From: Perognathus longimembris pacificus
Lineage: Eukaryota; Chordata; Mammalia; Rodentia; Heteromyidae
Reading direction: 5' to 3'
Assembly: GCF_023159225.1 (NCBI RefSeq)
Contig: NC_063188.1
Location: 37,996,021-38,060,020, forward strand
Length of the DNA stretch: 64,000 nt
The notes under the pieces: model-generated
Database searches by the model: none
Told to the model about the DNA's origin: nothing
What the model saw: only the letters and a program-made list of their open reading frames with translations
Translations under genes and position numbers: made by a program
In this document: positions 1 through 12,576 of the stretch, piece after piece
How the letters are laid out: every line of letters begins with the position of its first letter
How positions within the stretch are numbered: the stretch's first letter is position 1

Positions 1-166
1 ATTCATAGGGGTTGATTAACCTGATTGTGTACTTGTAGGAAACATGTTATAGTGAAGTAGGTACTGTGCTGAAGTCCACTTGATAAAGAGGAGTTACTCT
101 AGTGAGTTACTTTCATGGGAATATGATAAGCAGGAAAACTTTTTTAGATTAAGGTTTTTTGTTTGT

Positions 167-243
167 TTATGTGGTACCGAGGACTCGAACCCAGGGCTTC
201 CTGCATGCTAGGCAAGCACTCGACCAATAAGCCACATTCCCAG
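167..243 (-). mobile_element. Partial ID-like SINE (head region)
   Basis: The bases match the tRNA-like head of the common window SINE in reverse orientation (GGTACCGAGGACTCGAACCC, then a CCCAG-type end), but the unique tail is missing. It is diverged and truncated. Confidence 0.6.
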
Positions 244-1470
244 TTCAGGAAAACTTTTTGTTTGAGTAGTCAGGTCCCTCTTAATTTTCCACAGATGTCA
301 AAGCATGTATATTATTAAGATTTACTTTTAGATCTTAAAGCACTTTAATGCAAAAATGTTGTTTCCTTCTCTTTGCATCCTGTCATGGATTAAGGTGATG
401 TTTGCTTTGAATACTTTGTTCAAAGGGTAGCAGTTATGTCACTCCACTTTAATGCTAGTATTTTCTCCTTTTTTAAGAAGCAATAGGTTGCGGGAAAGAG
501 TTCCACACTGAAAATAACTTGTTTCACTTCAGAATTTAGTCCACTGATCCACCTACGGGGGATGGTTCCTAAAAACAATGTAAACTAAGTGATTTTTAAA
601 GTGTCCTTGTTACTACTTTAATCTTTTACATGTCTGTTTCTATGGGAGTACTGTATTTTCTTTCCTTCAACTAAGGTTCTGTAGTATAATTAGGTATTGT
701 AGTACCTATAGCAATGCTGTTTTTGCTCAGGATTGCTTAGGATTTGCTTATGGTTATTACAGGTGGTTTGTGTTTCCATATATGTTTTTGGGTTATTTTT
801 CTTAATGACATTCTGTGAAGATAGTCATTGGGATTTTGCCCAGAATTGCACTGACTATGTAAATCTTTAGTGTAGTCATTGTCACACCATTTCTTCTACT
901 GATTTATGAATACAAGAGGCCTTTCCATTTCTAGTGTCTTCTTTAATCACTTCCTTTAGTGTTGTGTAGTTTTTATTGGAAACTTTCAACTCCTTGTTAG
1001 GGTTATTTCTTAGCTATGCATGAGGCTATTATGAATGGGACTGTTTCCTAATTTGCTGATTTATTTCTCAGTATGTCAGTTATTTGTGTGTAAAAAAGTA
1101 CTGAAAGTCTGGCACTGGTGGCCCACACACCTGGAATTATACCTACTCAGGAGACTTAAGATCTCTGATTTACAGCCAAACTCAGAATGAAAACTCTTTC
1201 CTGGCTTCTGTTTCTGCTTGAGAAGTCCCATGTAATTCAGATGGATTTACCTTTGTAAGTTAATCATAACCTTTTTTACGGCTTTCATTAGAAAGACATC
1301 TATTCTGTAGACTTAATGTTTTGTCTATTATGTGATACAGAGAACTTCTCTCCTGGTCATCTTTTTGGTCATACATGCTTTCTACATTTGAATTTTCCTG
1401 TCTTTCCCTATATTTTTCAACTTTTCTACTTTAATTTCATTGAATATATTTTCTATTCAGCTTATTTCTC
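244..1470. other. AT-rich non-coding stretch with an old L1 fragment
   Basis: No gene is visible. Around 755-1110 the wording resembles minus-strand L1 ORF2 of the type seen at 61.4-61.6 kb (a GGGATTTTGCC...TTGCACTGA line, then a run about a second reading strand), but it is heavily decayed. The rest is AT-rich sequence with no recognisable motif. Confidence 0.4.
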
Positions 1471-1494
1471 TACACCATGATGTCTTACATTTCT

Positions 1495-1718
1495 TTTTTT
1501 TTTTTTTTGTTTGTTTGTTTTTTGGCCAGTCCTGGGCCTTGGACTCAGGGCCTGAGCACTGTCCCTGGCTTCTTCCCGCTCAAGGTTAGCACTCTGCCAC
1601 TTGAGCCACAGCGCCGCTTCTGGCCGTTTTCTGCATATGTGGTGCTGGGGAATCGAACCTAGGGCCTCGTGTATCCGAGGCAGGCACTCTTGCCACTAGG
1701 CTATATCCCCAGCCCCAT
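1495..1718 (-). mobile_element. Full-length tRNA-derived SINE (ID-like head, Geomyoidea type)
   Basis: On the minus strand it begins with GGGGCTGGGGATATAGCCTA, carries a B-box-like GGTTCGATTCCC-type core, and ends in an A-rich tail (T-run at 1496-1530 on the plus strand). It is flanked by a long direct repeat of about 24 bases (1471-1494 and 1719-1742), a target-site duplication that marks a fairly young insertion. Confidence 0.92.
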
Positions 1719-2526
1719 TACACCATGATGTCTTACATTTCTTGATCATATCCAAGAGATTTAAAATTTCTTGTTATATATCTTTTTTCCCCTTTTTGTT
1801 GCATGAGCAAATATTTCCTTTTATATTCTTCAGTCCTTGGTGTTTTTTTCTTTTTCTTTCTCTAGTCTATTGGTGATCATTTCTACTATGCTTTTCATTT
1901 GATTTACTGAATTTTTATTTATTATTGTTCTTTTCTTTCCCAAATAATAGAATCTTTGCTGAATTTCTCACCTATATCTTGCATGGACGTCCTTACCTTG
2001 TTCACCAGTTAACTTGAGTTGTCTTTCTTGTCACTGATTATTTTTATAAGTTGCTTTTGAATTCTTTGTCATTTTGACCCTTTCAGTAGAGTTAGGAGCT
2101 TTGATCAAAATCATATTGCCTTTCTTTATCACATCTCTTGTGTCCCTGGGTTGTAATTGGCACTTCAGTTGAGACAGACTATTTTCTAATCTTGTTGACT
2201 GATTTCTTAGTAATCATTCTTCTCTTGAGTCAATCTGCATTATATCTCAAAGGGAAGACAATGTTCTACCACAATAGAAACAAATATGGCAAGGTGGTAG
2301 TGTATGTAGGACATGGGCCCGACTAGTCAAAGGTCAGTTGTGAGTACTTGGGGTGGCTGTATTTTCTTTACATACCTGGAATTGCTGCTCATTCCATCAA
2401 GCTTTGCTTTTTGTGAGATACTCATCTTTTCTCCTAGAATATTGATTTGTCCAATCCATTTATACAAAGTGAGATCATGAATGATTGTTGTAAGGAATTA
2501 TAATTCTTTTATTCTTGGTGTTCTAG

Positions 2527-2529
<3 letters not shown>

Positions 2530-2573
<44 letters not shown>
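2530..2573. repeat. (TG)n microsatellite
   Basis: About 21 uninterrupted TG dinucleotides in AT-rich DNA. Duplication copy 2 has only a short decayed version near 27130, so the array expanded or shrank after the duplication. Confidence 0.97.
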
Positions 2574-2574
<1 letters not shown>

Positions 2575-2964
2575 TGTAAGTTTTGTGTTCTTCTGATACA
2601 ACCTAATCTTTGTTTTATGAGCATTTAATTTCTGTTGCCATAAGATGTTCACATTTATCCTTTGCTGTGTTTCCCCTACAGGTTTTTATTTTTACCTACA
2701 ACTTTTTCAGACAATAAATTCTTATTCTTTGTTTTCTTGGGCTCTGAGGATCAAATCCAGGGCCTTGTGCATGCTCAGAGCACTATACCACTGACCTATA
2801 TCCTCAGCTTAAAATTACTGCTGAAAGGAGTTCTCATTCCCTTACCTGGAGGATGAAAATATGTTGGTATCAGTTTTTCATCTATATTTACTCATTTGTT
2901 CAGTCCTAGAAGCTATATACACAGAACTGCTGACCAGTAACACAATTAGAAATAGATTTATTTA

Positions 2965-3203
2965 GATTGGCTTTTGTCAGTCATGGGGCTTGAACTCTGG
3001 GCCTAGGTGCTGTCTCTGAGCTATTTAGCTAAAGGCTAGCACTCTACCACTTGAGCCACAGCACCACTTCTGGTTTTCTGGTGGTTTATTGGTGATAAGA
3101 GTCTCATGGACTTTCCTGCCCTGGCTCGCTTTGAACCACAATCCTCAGAGCTCAGCCTCCTGAGTAGCTAGGATTACAGGCATGAGCCACCAGCTCACTA
3201 ATT
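2965..3203 (-). mobile_element. Long SINE with GATTACAGGCATGAGCCACC end
   Basis: The plus strand shows GGGGCTTGAACTCTGGGCCT, then the CACTCTACCACTTGAGCCAC line, the TTTGAACCACAATCCTCAGA line and the GATTACAGGCATGAGCCACC terminus, so the element is on the minus strand. Copy 2 of the duplication lacks it near 27745, so it inserted after duplication. A short ATT repeat follows at 3200-3225. Confidence 0.85.
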
Positions 3204-4059
3204 ATTATTATTATTATTATTACTAATTATTTTACTTTAGTCTTAAAATTTTGGTTAAAGTATGATTTTTCCAAATTTGCCTAGTTGAATATTTTCCTAA
3301 TCACACTAAAATGTTTACTTGTATATAGTTAGCTTAATCTATTGTTATTCTTTTTTTTACTTTGAGCCCTTCCCTTCTCCAATATTCTCCACAGAGAACT
3401 AGTTCAGTGACCCCCCACTGCAAATTTCCATTCAAAATCTGTGAGTGCTCAATTTCCTTACAGTAAATGGTAAATTATTTTTACATCATGCTCACAGAAT
3501 CTCATTGAGGAAAACTATAAATATTCAGGATGCATAGATTTCAATACTATACTGTAGATTTTTGTACTTTCCCTCAAATTCTACATACATTCTACTGAAG
3601 ACATGCTGCATTTCAACAGATCTAAAGTTTTTATTTTGTCACTTAAATTAAGCACATAACATTCTCAGAGGCTGCCATACATTTTTTCTTCCTTTGGAGA
3701 AAACAATTTGGTTTTGGGGAGATAAATTAGAACAAATTTGGGCATGGCAAGATTCATAGTTCACATAACAATTTAAACAAAACTGAAGATAATGTGTACT
3801 TCACAGACCCTCTCCACATCTCGAAATGTGCATTGAGTTCTCAAGAGTTTAAATTTTTTGTTTTAGAAACTTGTAGTCATTTTTAAATTCATCATTATCT
3901 TTCCCACATGTGGAAAATTATGTATTATAGATAATTTGTAAATTTTCTCTTTTTCCTATAGTTTTGTGATTTCAACTTGGGCCTTTCACTTAAACAGATT
4001 TTATACTACTTCAGCCCATGCCCCCTGCCCCGTTAAACTAGAGAGTGTCTTGTGTTCTT

Positions 4060-4198
4060 CCTAGACCATCTCTAGTCAACAGTGTTTCAACCAGTTTGTT
4101 GAGATGGAGTCTCAATCATATTTTGCAAAGGCCACAGTCTTTCCAATCCCTGCCTCCCATTAGCTGGGATTACAGCTGTGAGCCACCATGCCTGATAT
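4060..4198 (-). mobile_element. Diverged SINE fragment
   Basis: It ends in GGATTACAGCTGTGAGCCAC like the other long SINEs, but the front half is hard to align. The same fragment sits at 29195-29305 in copy 2, so it was already present before the duplication. Confidence 0.65.
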
Positions 4199-4799
4199 CT
4201 AGATCTTTTTCTAGTAAGTGATACAATATAAGTGCTATATAAATAGGTCTTACTGTGTACTGCTTAGGAAACAATGACAAAATCCTATACATATTTAATA
4301 TACAATTTTTCCCTAGGCAGTGAGTTGAACCTATAAGATGCAGGACCTGCAGATACAGAAAACACCTTATTGTTGGTGTACATATTCAAAACAGTATGTG
4401 ACTCAGAGAATCAAAGTTGTACATACATGTGCATTGAAAGAAATATCACCCCTTATTCATTCTTTCAATCCTTTCTAGTTATTTCTATTTCTTTCCCCCT
4501 TTTTATCTTTACCTTTGGGATATTCAGTTTCTTCATCTTCTGACCTAATCTTTCCTATACTTACATTGTGCAGATGAGCATACATAAGTTTTTAAATTGC
4601 TTTCTTACATACTTTAAAGTCCATTATCCTATAAAGTTGCTCCTCATATGTTTCCCATTCATTTTATAGCCATTCACCCATCTAGCTATCTAATTTCTCT
4701 CTCTTTGTCTATAATATCAACATCATCATGTAGTTGTCTAAGTAAACTGTCAGGTTTTTTTGAAATTACATTTTAATTTAATTTAGGTTAAGAATTATT

Positions 4800-5145
4800 G
4801 ACATCTTTTCCACGTTGAACTTGTCAGGGAAGAAGATATCAAATTGGAGTAGCATTGGTTGTAAGTATTTAAAATGTCCCAGAAGCTTTGGTAAACCAGG
4901 TTACAGGCACATCCACAACTGAATCCCTCAACAAAGCTGTCTGCAAATACTCAGAGATGTGTGTGTAGACTTTGTGAAATGGCATGTACTGTTCATTCTG
5001 CAATGGAATTCAGTATCCTTTTGTTGTAGCTGGTGAAAAATAATCCTTCTTTCCTGAAAAGCAATCCCTTTCTTACAAGGAGGTTTGATCTTTGTTGCAC
5101 ATAAAAGAATCACAGTACTTGGCAAATGAGGTGCAATTAGCTTCT
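4800..5145. other. Conserved non-coding block shared by both duplication copies
   Basis: This block matches 29905-30250 at visibly higher identity than its surroundings. Both strands have short open frames here (for example 4928-5125 minus, shared with 30007-30237), but the frames do not agree at their ends and have no known family. I do not call a gene. Confidence 0.45.
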
Positions 5146-5204
5146 CTTTAATGCTAATCTATTAAACAAACCCATTACACATTTTGTTCTCTTTTCTATT
5201 TTTA

Positions 5205-5432
5205 TTCTTTGTACCTGTCATGAGGCAACTCAGGGTGGCACTGTACCGGAGCTTTTTTGCTCATGTCTAGTGCTGTACTGCTTCAACTACATCTTCACTT
5301 CCAGGCTTTTGGTGATTAATTTAAGATGTGTCTCATGTACTTTGCGGCCTGGCCTGGTTTCTAGCTATGATGCTCAAATTTGTTTCCTGAGTAGCTAGGA
5401 TTACAGGCATGGGCCTCCAGTGCCTGGCTGTT
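5205..5432 (-). mobile_element. Diverged long SINE shared by both copies
   Basis: A minus-strand SINE of the long type with a GGATTACAGGCATGGGCCTC end. The orthologous copy is at 30310-30545, so it predates the duplication. Confidence 0.75.
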
Positions 5433-5989
5433 TTCTTTTCAATTATGTGAGTATAACACTTGTTTTCTCATTAAACACTTAAGTATCATAAACAACAAGG
5501 AAAATGCTAACATTAATGCATATTTTCATTTTTCTTGGTCATATACAGAAGTAACTGTGTTTATCTTTTAAAGAAACCACCAGGGCCTTCTATTTTTGAC
5601 ATAAGCACTCAGTTGCTTGAACCACATCCCAAACTTTTCTGCTTGCATTATTTTTCAGATCTGCTCATAAATAATTTTGTCCTAGATTGACCTCAAACAG
5701 CTAATTTCCTGCCTCTGCTTCCTGCATAGGAGAAACTGTAAGTGTGAACCATCACTTCTGATTTCTTTGTTTTAACTGACTTTGAGCCTTCACACTCCTC
5801 TGTTCCTCCTAAGTAGCTTGAATCACAAGCATGAGCTAGGATGTCTGACCCTACTTTCATTTTGGAAAATGAGTATCCATTTTGGTGCAAGGGGGTATCA
5901 TAGGGTAGTTTTAATTTTTATTTATTTACTGACTTGTGATACTAAGTACATTTTATCTATTAGTCGTTTCTGTATGTCATTTGAAACTT

Positions 5990-6185
5990 CTTTTTTTGCC
6001 AGTCCTGTGGCTTTATCTCAGGGCCTGAGCACTGTCCCTGGTATCGTTTTGCTCAAGGCTAGCACTCTACCACTTGAGTCACAGGGCCAATTGTGGTTTT
6101 TTCTGTATATGTGGTTCTAAGGAAGTGAACCCAGGGCTTCATGTCTATGAGACAAGCACTCCAGTAGGCCATATTCCCAGCCCCA
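5990..6185 (-). mobile_element. ID-like SINE present only in duplication copy 1
   Basis: A diverged minus-strand copy of the 200-bp SINE. The flanks carry a short repeat (CATTTGAAACTT-like on the left, CATTTGCAACTT on the right). The empty site is visible in copy 2 near 36220 (CATTTGTAACTTTTATTAAA), so insertion followed duplication. It lies about 290 bases upstream of PRAME-like exon 1. Confidence 0.85.
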
Positions 6186-6473
6186 TTTGCAACTTTTATT
6201 AAATGAATTTTCCCTTTATATTGCATGTTATTTTTATGTTCATAGTTTTAGATTTTATCAAATAAAAAATACACAAATATTTTACCAGTTTTGCAGTGAA
6301 TGATATTTATTCAACTCCCATAGAGTTATGAGATAATTTCTAATTTTTGCCTATAGAAATAGTTCTCTAGAGACTGCTGTATAGTTCGGCATGTATTTAT
6401 TTAGTTACTATTTTTCTGTGGTTGTCTTCTCCAGATTTCTAATTGTTTCTCATCCTGATACAGGTTCATTAAT

Positions 6474-9037
6474 ATGGATCCACAGGAGCCAGGAACACTG
6501 CTTGACCTCGCTATGCAGACTGTGGTGAAAAATGAGTCTATAGCATTATGTGCTGTTGAGGAGTTACCACGAGAACTTTTAATTCCATTGTTCAATGCTG
6601 CTTTCACTGGTGGGCATAAGAATATAGTGAAGGCCCTAGTGCGTATGTGGCCCTTCTCTTGTCTCCATGTTGGAGCCTTGGACAACGCAGAGTCATTTTG
6701 TGAGATCTTAGAAGCCATGCTTGATGGTCTTCAATTTTTTCCTGTCCACAACTCTTCTTCTTGGTAAGACTTCGTATAATATAGACATGATAATTTGACA
6801 GAATATTATGCTGAGACCTTGTGCAGGAGGACTTAGAAGTCTCCATAGGTGATTTGTAGATATTGTCAAAGGCCTTTGTGAGACTATGGTGATAACATTG
6901 TGATCACCTTAAGGAGATTAATACCTTACAAGTATGATATAGACCAGTCGTGATTGAAGATACAACTGATGGATTTACATGATTAATATTATTACACAGA
7001 AGAGGGACATGAGCACTAACCCTTGGAAAGGCAAAATTAGAATAGATGGTAGAGAAACTAACATTGTGTGATTTTCATGGGAAAGATTTATTGTCAGCTG
7101 GTATTTGGAGTAAAACCCAAGAATAAAGTATTCCTTTGCTTTCCATTAAAGCCTACTACCTCTCATATGTTTCATCTCCTCCTTTTTCTACAGGGTTCCC
7201 AAACTGAGGATTCTAGATTTAAGGCAGAATGCAGACTGTAAGACCACATGTTTCAGCTTTATGAACAAATTCCCTTTCTGTAATCATGCTTGTACTTACT
7301 CGCAGAACTCTATTTTGAAGCTACAAGGAGCCAATAATGATCATTCAACTTCAGAGTCTCAACTATCCAGACCACCCATGGAATTATTAGTAGACATTTA
7401 TTTTGATGGTAGCAGGGGTGCAAGACGTTTTCTTTCTTATCTTCGTTACAAAGTTGACCAGAGCTTGGGGTCTCTGCACCTCTGCTGTAGAGATTTACAG
7501 ATTGAAAAGTCACATGACTATAGAAATATACAGAAGTTGTTGGATATGGTGTGCATTGATCACCTGGGAATGGATCAGGCGTACCTGAGTGAAGTCTGCA
7601 TAATTTTTCCTCATATGGCCAATTTGAGCAGCATTAATCTGTCTAAAATAATATTTAGATCTTACAAGAGGAAAAACTTCAAAATGTTTCTCTCCCATCT
7701 TAGCCAGTTAACTGACCTCCAGGAGCTCTCCTTATCTTGGTTTCCCCTGAAAAACCAGCTGCATAAACTACTCAGGTAAGGGCTTGGAGTGGTATGCTGG
7801 ACTACCAAATCATCCAACTAATTCAGAAAGGAAACCATTCTTGTATTTTCCCTTGTTCCTTGTAACATACATTTTCTTTCCCTCAGCATGGACACTGCTA
7901 GGGAATCTTTAACTGGCAATGCTAGGAAATGCCTTTCTCATAGTAAGAAGGAAGGCAAGATTAGAAAATACACATTATACTCATTCAACCTTATGTAGTA
8001 GCATGATAGACTTAAAAACATACTGGTAAAAAAGACAGTCCTTCTCCATACTCACAGAGAGGAAAGGAACATTTTCATTTGGAGAAAGTTTCATAATTAT
8101 AGCCCTGATATACATAGTCATGATGTGACTATAATAGCAATATTGTCAAAGCATTTTGCTCATGGGTTTTCCCAGAGGCTTAGAGCCAAAAGGAGAAATT
8201 GTCATGTAAGGATTAGTCAAAGGCAATCTTCTGTAACCTACTTTCCCTGAGAGTAAGTGAATTAAATCCACAATGTACTATGGTTTAAGTATCCATTGTT
8301 TTATCACTTAATTTTTTTCACGCTTCTGTAAACTAATTGATATTTACATTTAGAAGAATTCGAAGCAACTTTGTGAAAATAATTTTTTATAGTGGCAAAT
8401 CTATTACTGATACTAAAACCCACATTGTTAGCTGTCATTTCAATGTATTACCAAATGATTTAGGACTTCTTGTCTGGATCAAATACTCATAATTTAAAAA
8501 TAATTTTCTTTTTGTATCTACAGAGTTCTGTCACCGAATTTGGCTTACTTGCATCTGAATTTTTGTGACCTGACTAACAAAGACTTTATTTACTTGTCTG
8601 AGAGCCTTCAGGCTAAGAACTTAAAGCTATTGAATCTCAGTAAAAACCAGATTTCTTGGGAAGATTCTCTTCCATTACGAATTCTTCTGGATAATTTATC
8701 TGGTACCCTGCAGCAGCTGGAGATGAATAGTTGCCTTATTACAGATTTAATTCTTTCTGATTTCATCCCATCCCTAAGACACTGTTCCCACCTCCGTGTC
8801 TTAAGTTTGGCCTGTAATCCCATTACCATGCCTGTCCTCAGAAGTCTTTTGCAGAACCTAACACACTTGACAGAGCTGAAGCATGTAACTTACCCAATTC
8901 CTGTGCATTGCTATGAACAATGGCATTTTCGTGACAGTTTAGATGAAGAGAGGCTGGCTGAAGTGAAATTAGAAATAAGGTCAATGCTCTGGGCAGCACA
9001 ACGTACTGACATGAAGTGGAGCACTTCATATGAGTGA
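6474..9037 (+). CDS. PRAME-family leucine-rich repeat protein, gene 1 (three coding exons)
   Basis: Coding exons are 6474-6763, 7194-7775 and 8524-9037. All junctions have GT donors (gtaaga, gtaagg) and pyrimidine-rich AG acceptors, and the three exons join in frame (phase 2 at both junctions) into 461 residues ending in TGA. The exon holding the start begins at an acceptor at 6463, so a 5' UTR exon must lie upstream; it was not found. The protein opens with MDPQEPGTLLDLA, has the WPF/LHVGAL line of the PRAME N-terminus, the LRILDLRQNADC line at the start of exon 2, LGSLHLCCRDL near the middle, and a C-terminal leucine-rich part (LKLLNLSKNQISW, LRVLSLACNPITM). The length is normal for the family. 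PRAME-like proteins fold as an LRR horseshoe; some act as substrate receptors of cullin-2 ubiquitin ligases, and most are germline or early-embryo genes. The function of this copy is unknown. No frameshift or stop is seen. Confidence 0.93.
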
Positions 9038-9177
9038 TTTTTCACAGTACAAAGAGTTCATTGAGCAATAATGTGTGATCAGTATTCTTGCCTGAAGCCC
9101 ACAGTCACTATTTGTAAAATACTACTGTTCCATGAAACTAGTATTAGGAAGATTAGATGTATACCTGATATATGTAA

Positions 9178-9183
9178 AATAAA
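9178..9183 (+). terminator. Possible polyadenylation signal of PRAME-like gene 1
   Basis: An AATAAA hexamer lies 141 bases after the stop codon. The matching place in gene 2 (near 40280) has no AATAAA, so the two copies may end their transcripts at different places. Confidence 0.5.
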
Positions 9184-9199
9184 ATACAAGGCTTTGAAA

Positions 9200-10920
9200 C
9201 TTCTATGAGTCTCTTGTCTGCTATTCTGTACTAACCATTGCACTGAATAAGTGATATGAACTGACCCATTCATGGCATGCCTTTTCCTTGCCAATACTAA
9301 CAGGCATACTTCTGTATAATTGAGACTAGTCAGGACAATTGAAAACTTAGGTGGATATTTTGATAGGGTGGTGGCTACTGAAGCCATTAATTTTTGCCCT
9401 AAGTTATTGTAAACTTAGTTTTAGTGTTGCCTTAAGTTGATTATGAAAACCCATCTGTTATTAAAAGAGGAAAACTATGCTCATCTACCTCCAGATGTCT
9501 AAAACTGCATGCTGCTGCATCCTTTCCTAGATCATAAGCACTAGGACTCAGTCTTTATTTCATACACATTAATCAAGAGTCTCTTATTAGGAATTGCTCT
9601 AGGTGCTAAGAGTGAGAAAGTAAGGTTCCAAAGTCAAGCCTAATAGAGTAGAAATGTTCCCATGTTTTATCTGCCCCTTTCTTTCTCGGGCTCCTTTTGA
9701 CAGTTATTTCACCTATACACAAGACTTTTACCCCATTTCGTGTTCTGTTAAGTAGAGCTGGCCTTTGGCATAGTTTAAATAGTTCTTCCTCAGAAGGGTT
9801 TTCTCTGTTAGCCAACTTTCTGTCATTGCAAAAATACCCAAGGCAATCAACTCAAAGGGAAGAATTGTTTAGTTCCCACTTAGAGTTTTCAGTCATTTTT
9901 TTGCTTGATTCCACCATGTTTCATCCTGTAGTGAGGCTGAGCTCATGACAGAACAGAAATGCCCATTAATATGGTCCCCAGGAAGGAGAAAGAGGAGAGG
10001 GGATAGAGTTCCAATAGCCCTTTCAAAGGCATTCCTCCAATGCCTTATTTCCTCCAAGTAGGATCTAACCCTAAAGTTGCCACCACTTCCCAACATCACC
10101 ATCCTTTAGGTACCAAGCCTTTATCATTGAGCTTTTGGGAACATCTATGGTCTAAGCCATAACACTTTCCTTACTGCCTCTGGTTCTGTTATCAGATGCT
10201 CTCTAAATCATTTTTATATCCTTCACATTATAAATAATTTTATATGTACTCACCTCTTTTTTACTTGCCCTGGAATTGCCAGTTTGCTATGGTACATGTA
10301 CTAACTACATGTGTCTACTGAGTTCTAGAAATTTGATCAGTGCCATGTGTGATTTCCTATAAATATAAGGGGCACTTTGACTATCCAAGACAATAATAAA
10401 CATATGGAATAACTAACAACTCACTCATAGTGTTTACATATTGTAATGATCATTGTTGGCTGGCAGCCAACTTTCTGGCATCTGGTGGCTTGTTCCACCT
10501 CACTGTCTTTGTCTTAAAGTCTTACCTGACCATGAGCACCAACACCCTTACCATACATTTCCTGATTATTTCCTGCTGACTATGCAGTTCCTGACTTCCT
10601 CTTCCTGCAGGCTCCTTCCCTATAACTACCCTCCTAGCTTAAGTGCAGCTGCTGTTCTCTGTCCTGATGGAGACAGCCTGCCAGTCTTGCTAGTATTAAA
10701 CTTTTCCTCCACTCTTGGAAGTGTGCAGTGTGTTTTATCTGGTCAAGACATCTAACGATTGTGTACTGTTTCAAAGTCATAGTGAAAACACGTACAAATT
10801 TTGTGTTTTTTGTCAAATGTTGAAATTCTAACATCACTGCATTTCAATGACTTTGCAGCAAAAATAGCTAAAAATAAGTATTAAATGTTTGATAGTGTTT
10901 CCTCATTGAAATTAAAAGAT
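9200..10920. other. 3' flank of PRAME-like gene 1, no gene seen
   Basis: The first 400 bases align with 40310-40680 behind gene 2. From about 9560 to 10900 there is no counterpart in copy 2, so this is an insertion in copy 1 or a loss in copy 2. Short open frames here look random. I see nothing recognisable. Confidence 0.5.
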
Positions 10921-10921
10921 T

Positions 10922-11160
10922 TTGTTTGTTTGTTTTTGTGTCAGTCTTGGGCTTGAACTCAGGGCTTGGGCACTCTCCCTGAGCTTTTGTGTTCAAGGCC
11001 AATGCTCTACCACTTTAGCCACAGCTCTACTTCTGGTTTATTTTGGTAGTTAACTGTCGATAAGAGTGTCAGGGATTTTCTTTCATGTGGTTGGATTTGA
11101 GCCATGACCCTCAAATTTCAGCCAGGATTACAGTTGTGAGCCACCAGTGCCGAGTACAGA
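10922..11160 (-). mobile_element. Long SINE
   Basis: A minus-strand element: GGGCTTGAACTCAGGGCTTG on the plus strand, ending with GATTACAGTTGTGAGCCACC. Confidence 0.85.
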
Positions 11161-11274
11161 CTGCATTTTTAAAAGATTAAATCTTTTTTCCCCTTCCCAA
11201 AGCCAAGGACTGAACTCAGGGCCTTGCACTTAACAGGCAAGTGCTCTTCCATTGAGCTGAATCTCCAACCTAGT

Positions 11275-11487
11275 GATTTTTTTTTTTTTTTTTTTGGCAG
11301 TCCTGGGGCTTGGACTCAGGGCCTGAGCACTGTCCCTGGCTTCTTCCCGCTCAAGGCTAGCACTCTGCCACTTGAGCCACAGTGCCACTTCTGGCCATTT
11401 TCTGTATATGTGGTGCTGGGGAATTGAACCCAGGGCTTCATGTATACGAGGCAAACACTCTTGCCACTAGGCCATATCTCCAGCCCA
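11275..11487 (-). mobile_element. Full-length ID-like SINE
   Basis: Minus orientation with a 17-base T-run (its A tail) at 11278-11295. Similar flanks (AACCTAGTGATTTTT and AACCCAGTAATTTTT) are the target-site duplication with two mismatches. Confidence 0.9.
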
Positions 11488-11799
11488 TCCAACCCAGTAA
11501 TTTTTGATGTTGAAATTATAGCATATTTTTTTTCCAGACTGAGTCAGTCAAAACACAGTTTAAAAGCTGACCATAAGAGTCTACCCCTGCAATCTCTGCT
11601 ACTCGGTGCAGAGATCTAGGAAGATTGTGGTCCAAATCTAATCTTGGGCAAGAGTTATATCCTTCTTTAGAGATTAATAAAATTAAAAAAATACTTTCAT
11701 TAAGAATGATGACAAATTACAGTACCAACAGGAAAATATTTAATACAATTATGAATAGCAACATTTCAAATATGTAAAAATTTTTAAATGCAGAAATTA

Positions 11800-12345
11800 A
11801 TGCTTTCTTCATAGGTTTATGTGTATTGAAATGACAATGTACTGAATTTCAAAGACTTACTAAAATGGGAACCTAATTAACACTTCAAATTTCTTCCACA
11901 TATGTGTTATATTATTCTTGGCATTTGGGGTTGATATTTATTTAAGTTCACCTATCCATTTAAACTTTGTTTCTGTCTTTATTCATAATGGAGTGATGAC
12001 TACACATAATGCCCACATAAATAAGGACCTCCTGCTCTAAAATTATATGCCCGATATATCAATATCTGTAGCAGAATACTTAGGAGGAGGCAAATGCCAA
12101 AGAATTGGATTATTTCTTCCAATGTCTTCTCCCTACTTTAGTGCCAGGTTGCTGTCAGTGGGAACACATCCAGAGCTCAAAAACAGAGCAATAAGCAAAG
12201 GGATAATTACTAACATTTTGTGTTGTATTGACAACACGAAGAGAATGTCTATAAATTCTTATTATAAGAGTAGTACCTCCCAATTCTTGTATTTCCGCAA
12301 AATAGCAAAACAATCAGTTACTAGCTGTGTATATGTTCCTTAAAC
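11800..12345. other. Block shared with 40740-41290 of copy 2
   Basis: The two copies match clearly here (for example the TTTAGTGCCAGG line at 12137 and 41098). It holds a 98-codon open frame (12047-12343) that is not kept open in copy 2, so I do not call a gene. It could be distal 3' UTR or an old repeat. Confidence 0.5.
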
Positions 12346-12368
12346 ATCTTTAAAAAAATTGATTTATT

Positions 12369-12576
12369 GGGGCTGGTAATATGGCCTAGTGGCAAGAGTG
12401 CTTGCCTCCTATACATGAAGCCCTGAGTTCGATTCCCCAGCACAACATATATAGAAAACGGCCAGAAGTTGCGCTGTGGCTCAAGTGGCAGAGTGCTAGC
12501 CTTGAGCAAAAAGAAGCCAGGGACAGTGCTCAGGCCCTGAGTCCAAGGCCCAGGACTGGCAAAAAAGAAAAAAAAA
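12369..12576 (+). mobile_element. Full-length ID-like SINE, inserted at the end of an L1
   Basis: Plus orientation, starting GGGGCTGGTAATATGGCCTA and ending in an A-rich tail. GATTTATT flanks it on both sides. It sits directly against the 3' tail of the minus-strand L1 that follows. Confidence 0.92.

Noticed and set aside
1477..1662. Repeated short open frames reading SPGPWTQGLSTVPGF...LPLEPQ at many places (also 11224, 27154, 44431, 59424)
   Set aside because: They lie inside ID-like SINE copies read in one frame; they are not genes.
12047..12343. 98-codon open frame in the shared 3' block
   Set aside because: The frame is not kept open in the matching part of copy 2 (41050-41290), so there is no sign of coding selection.
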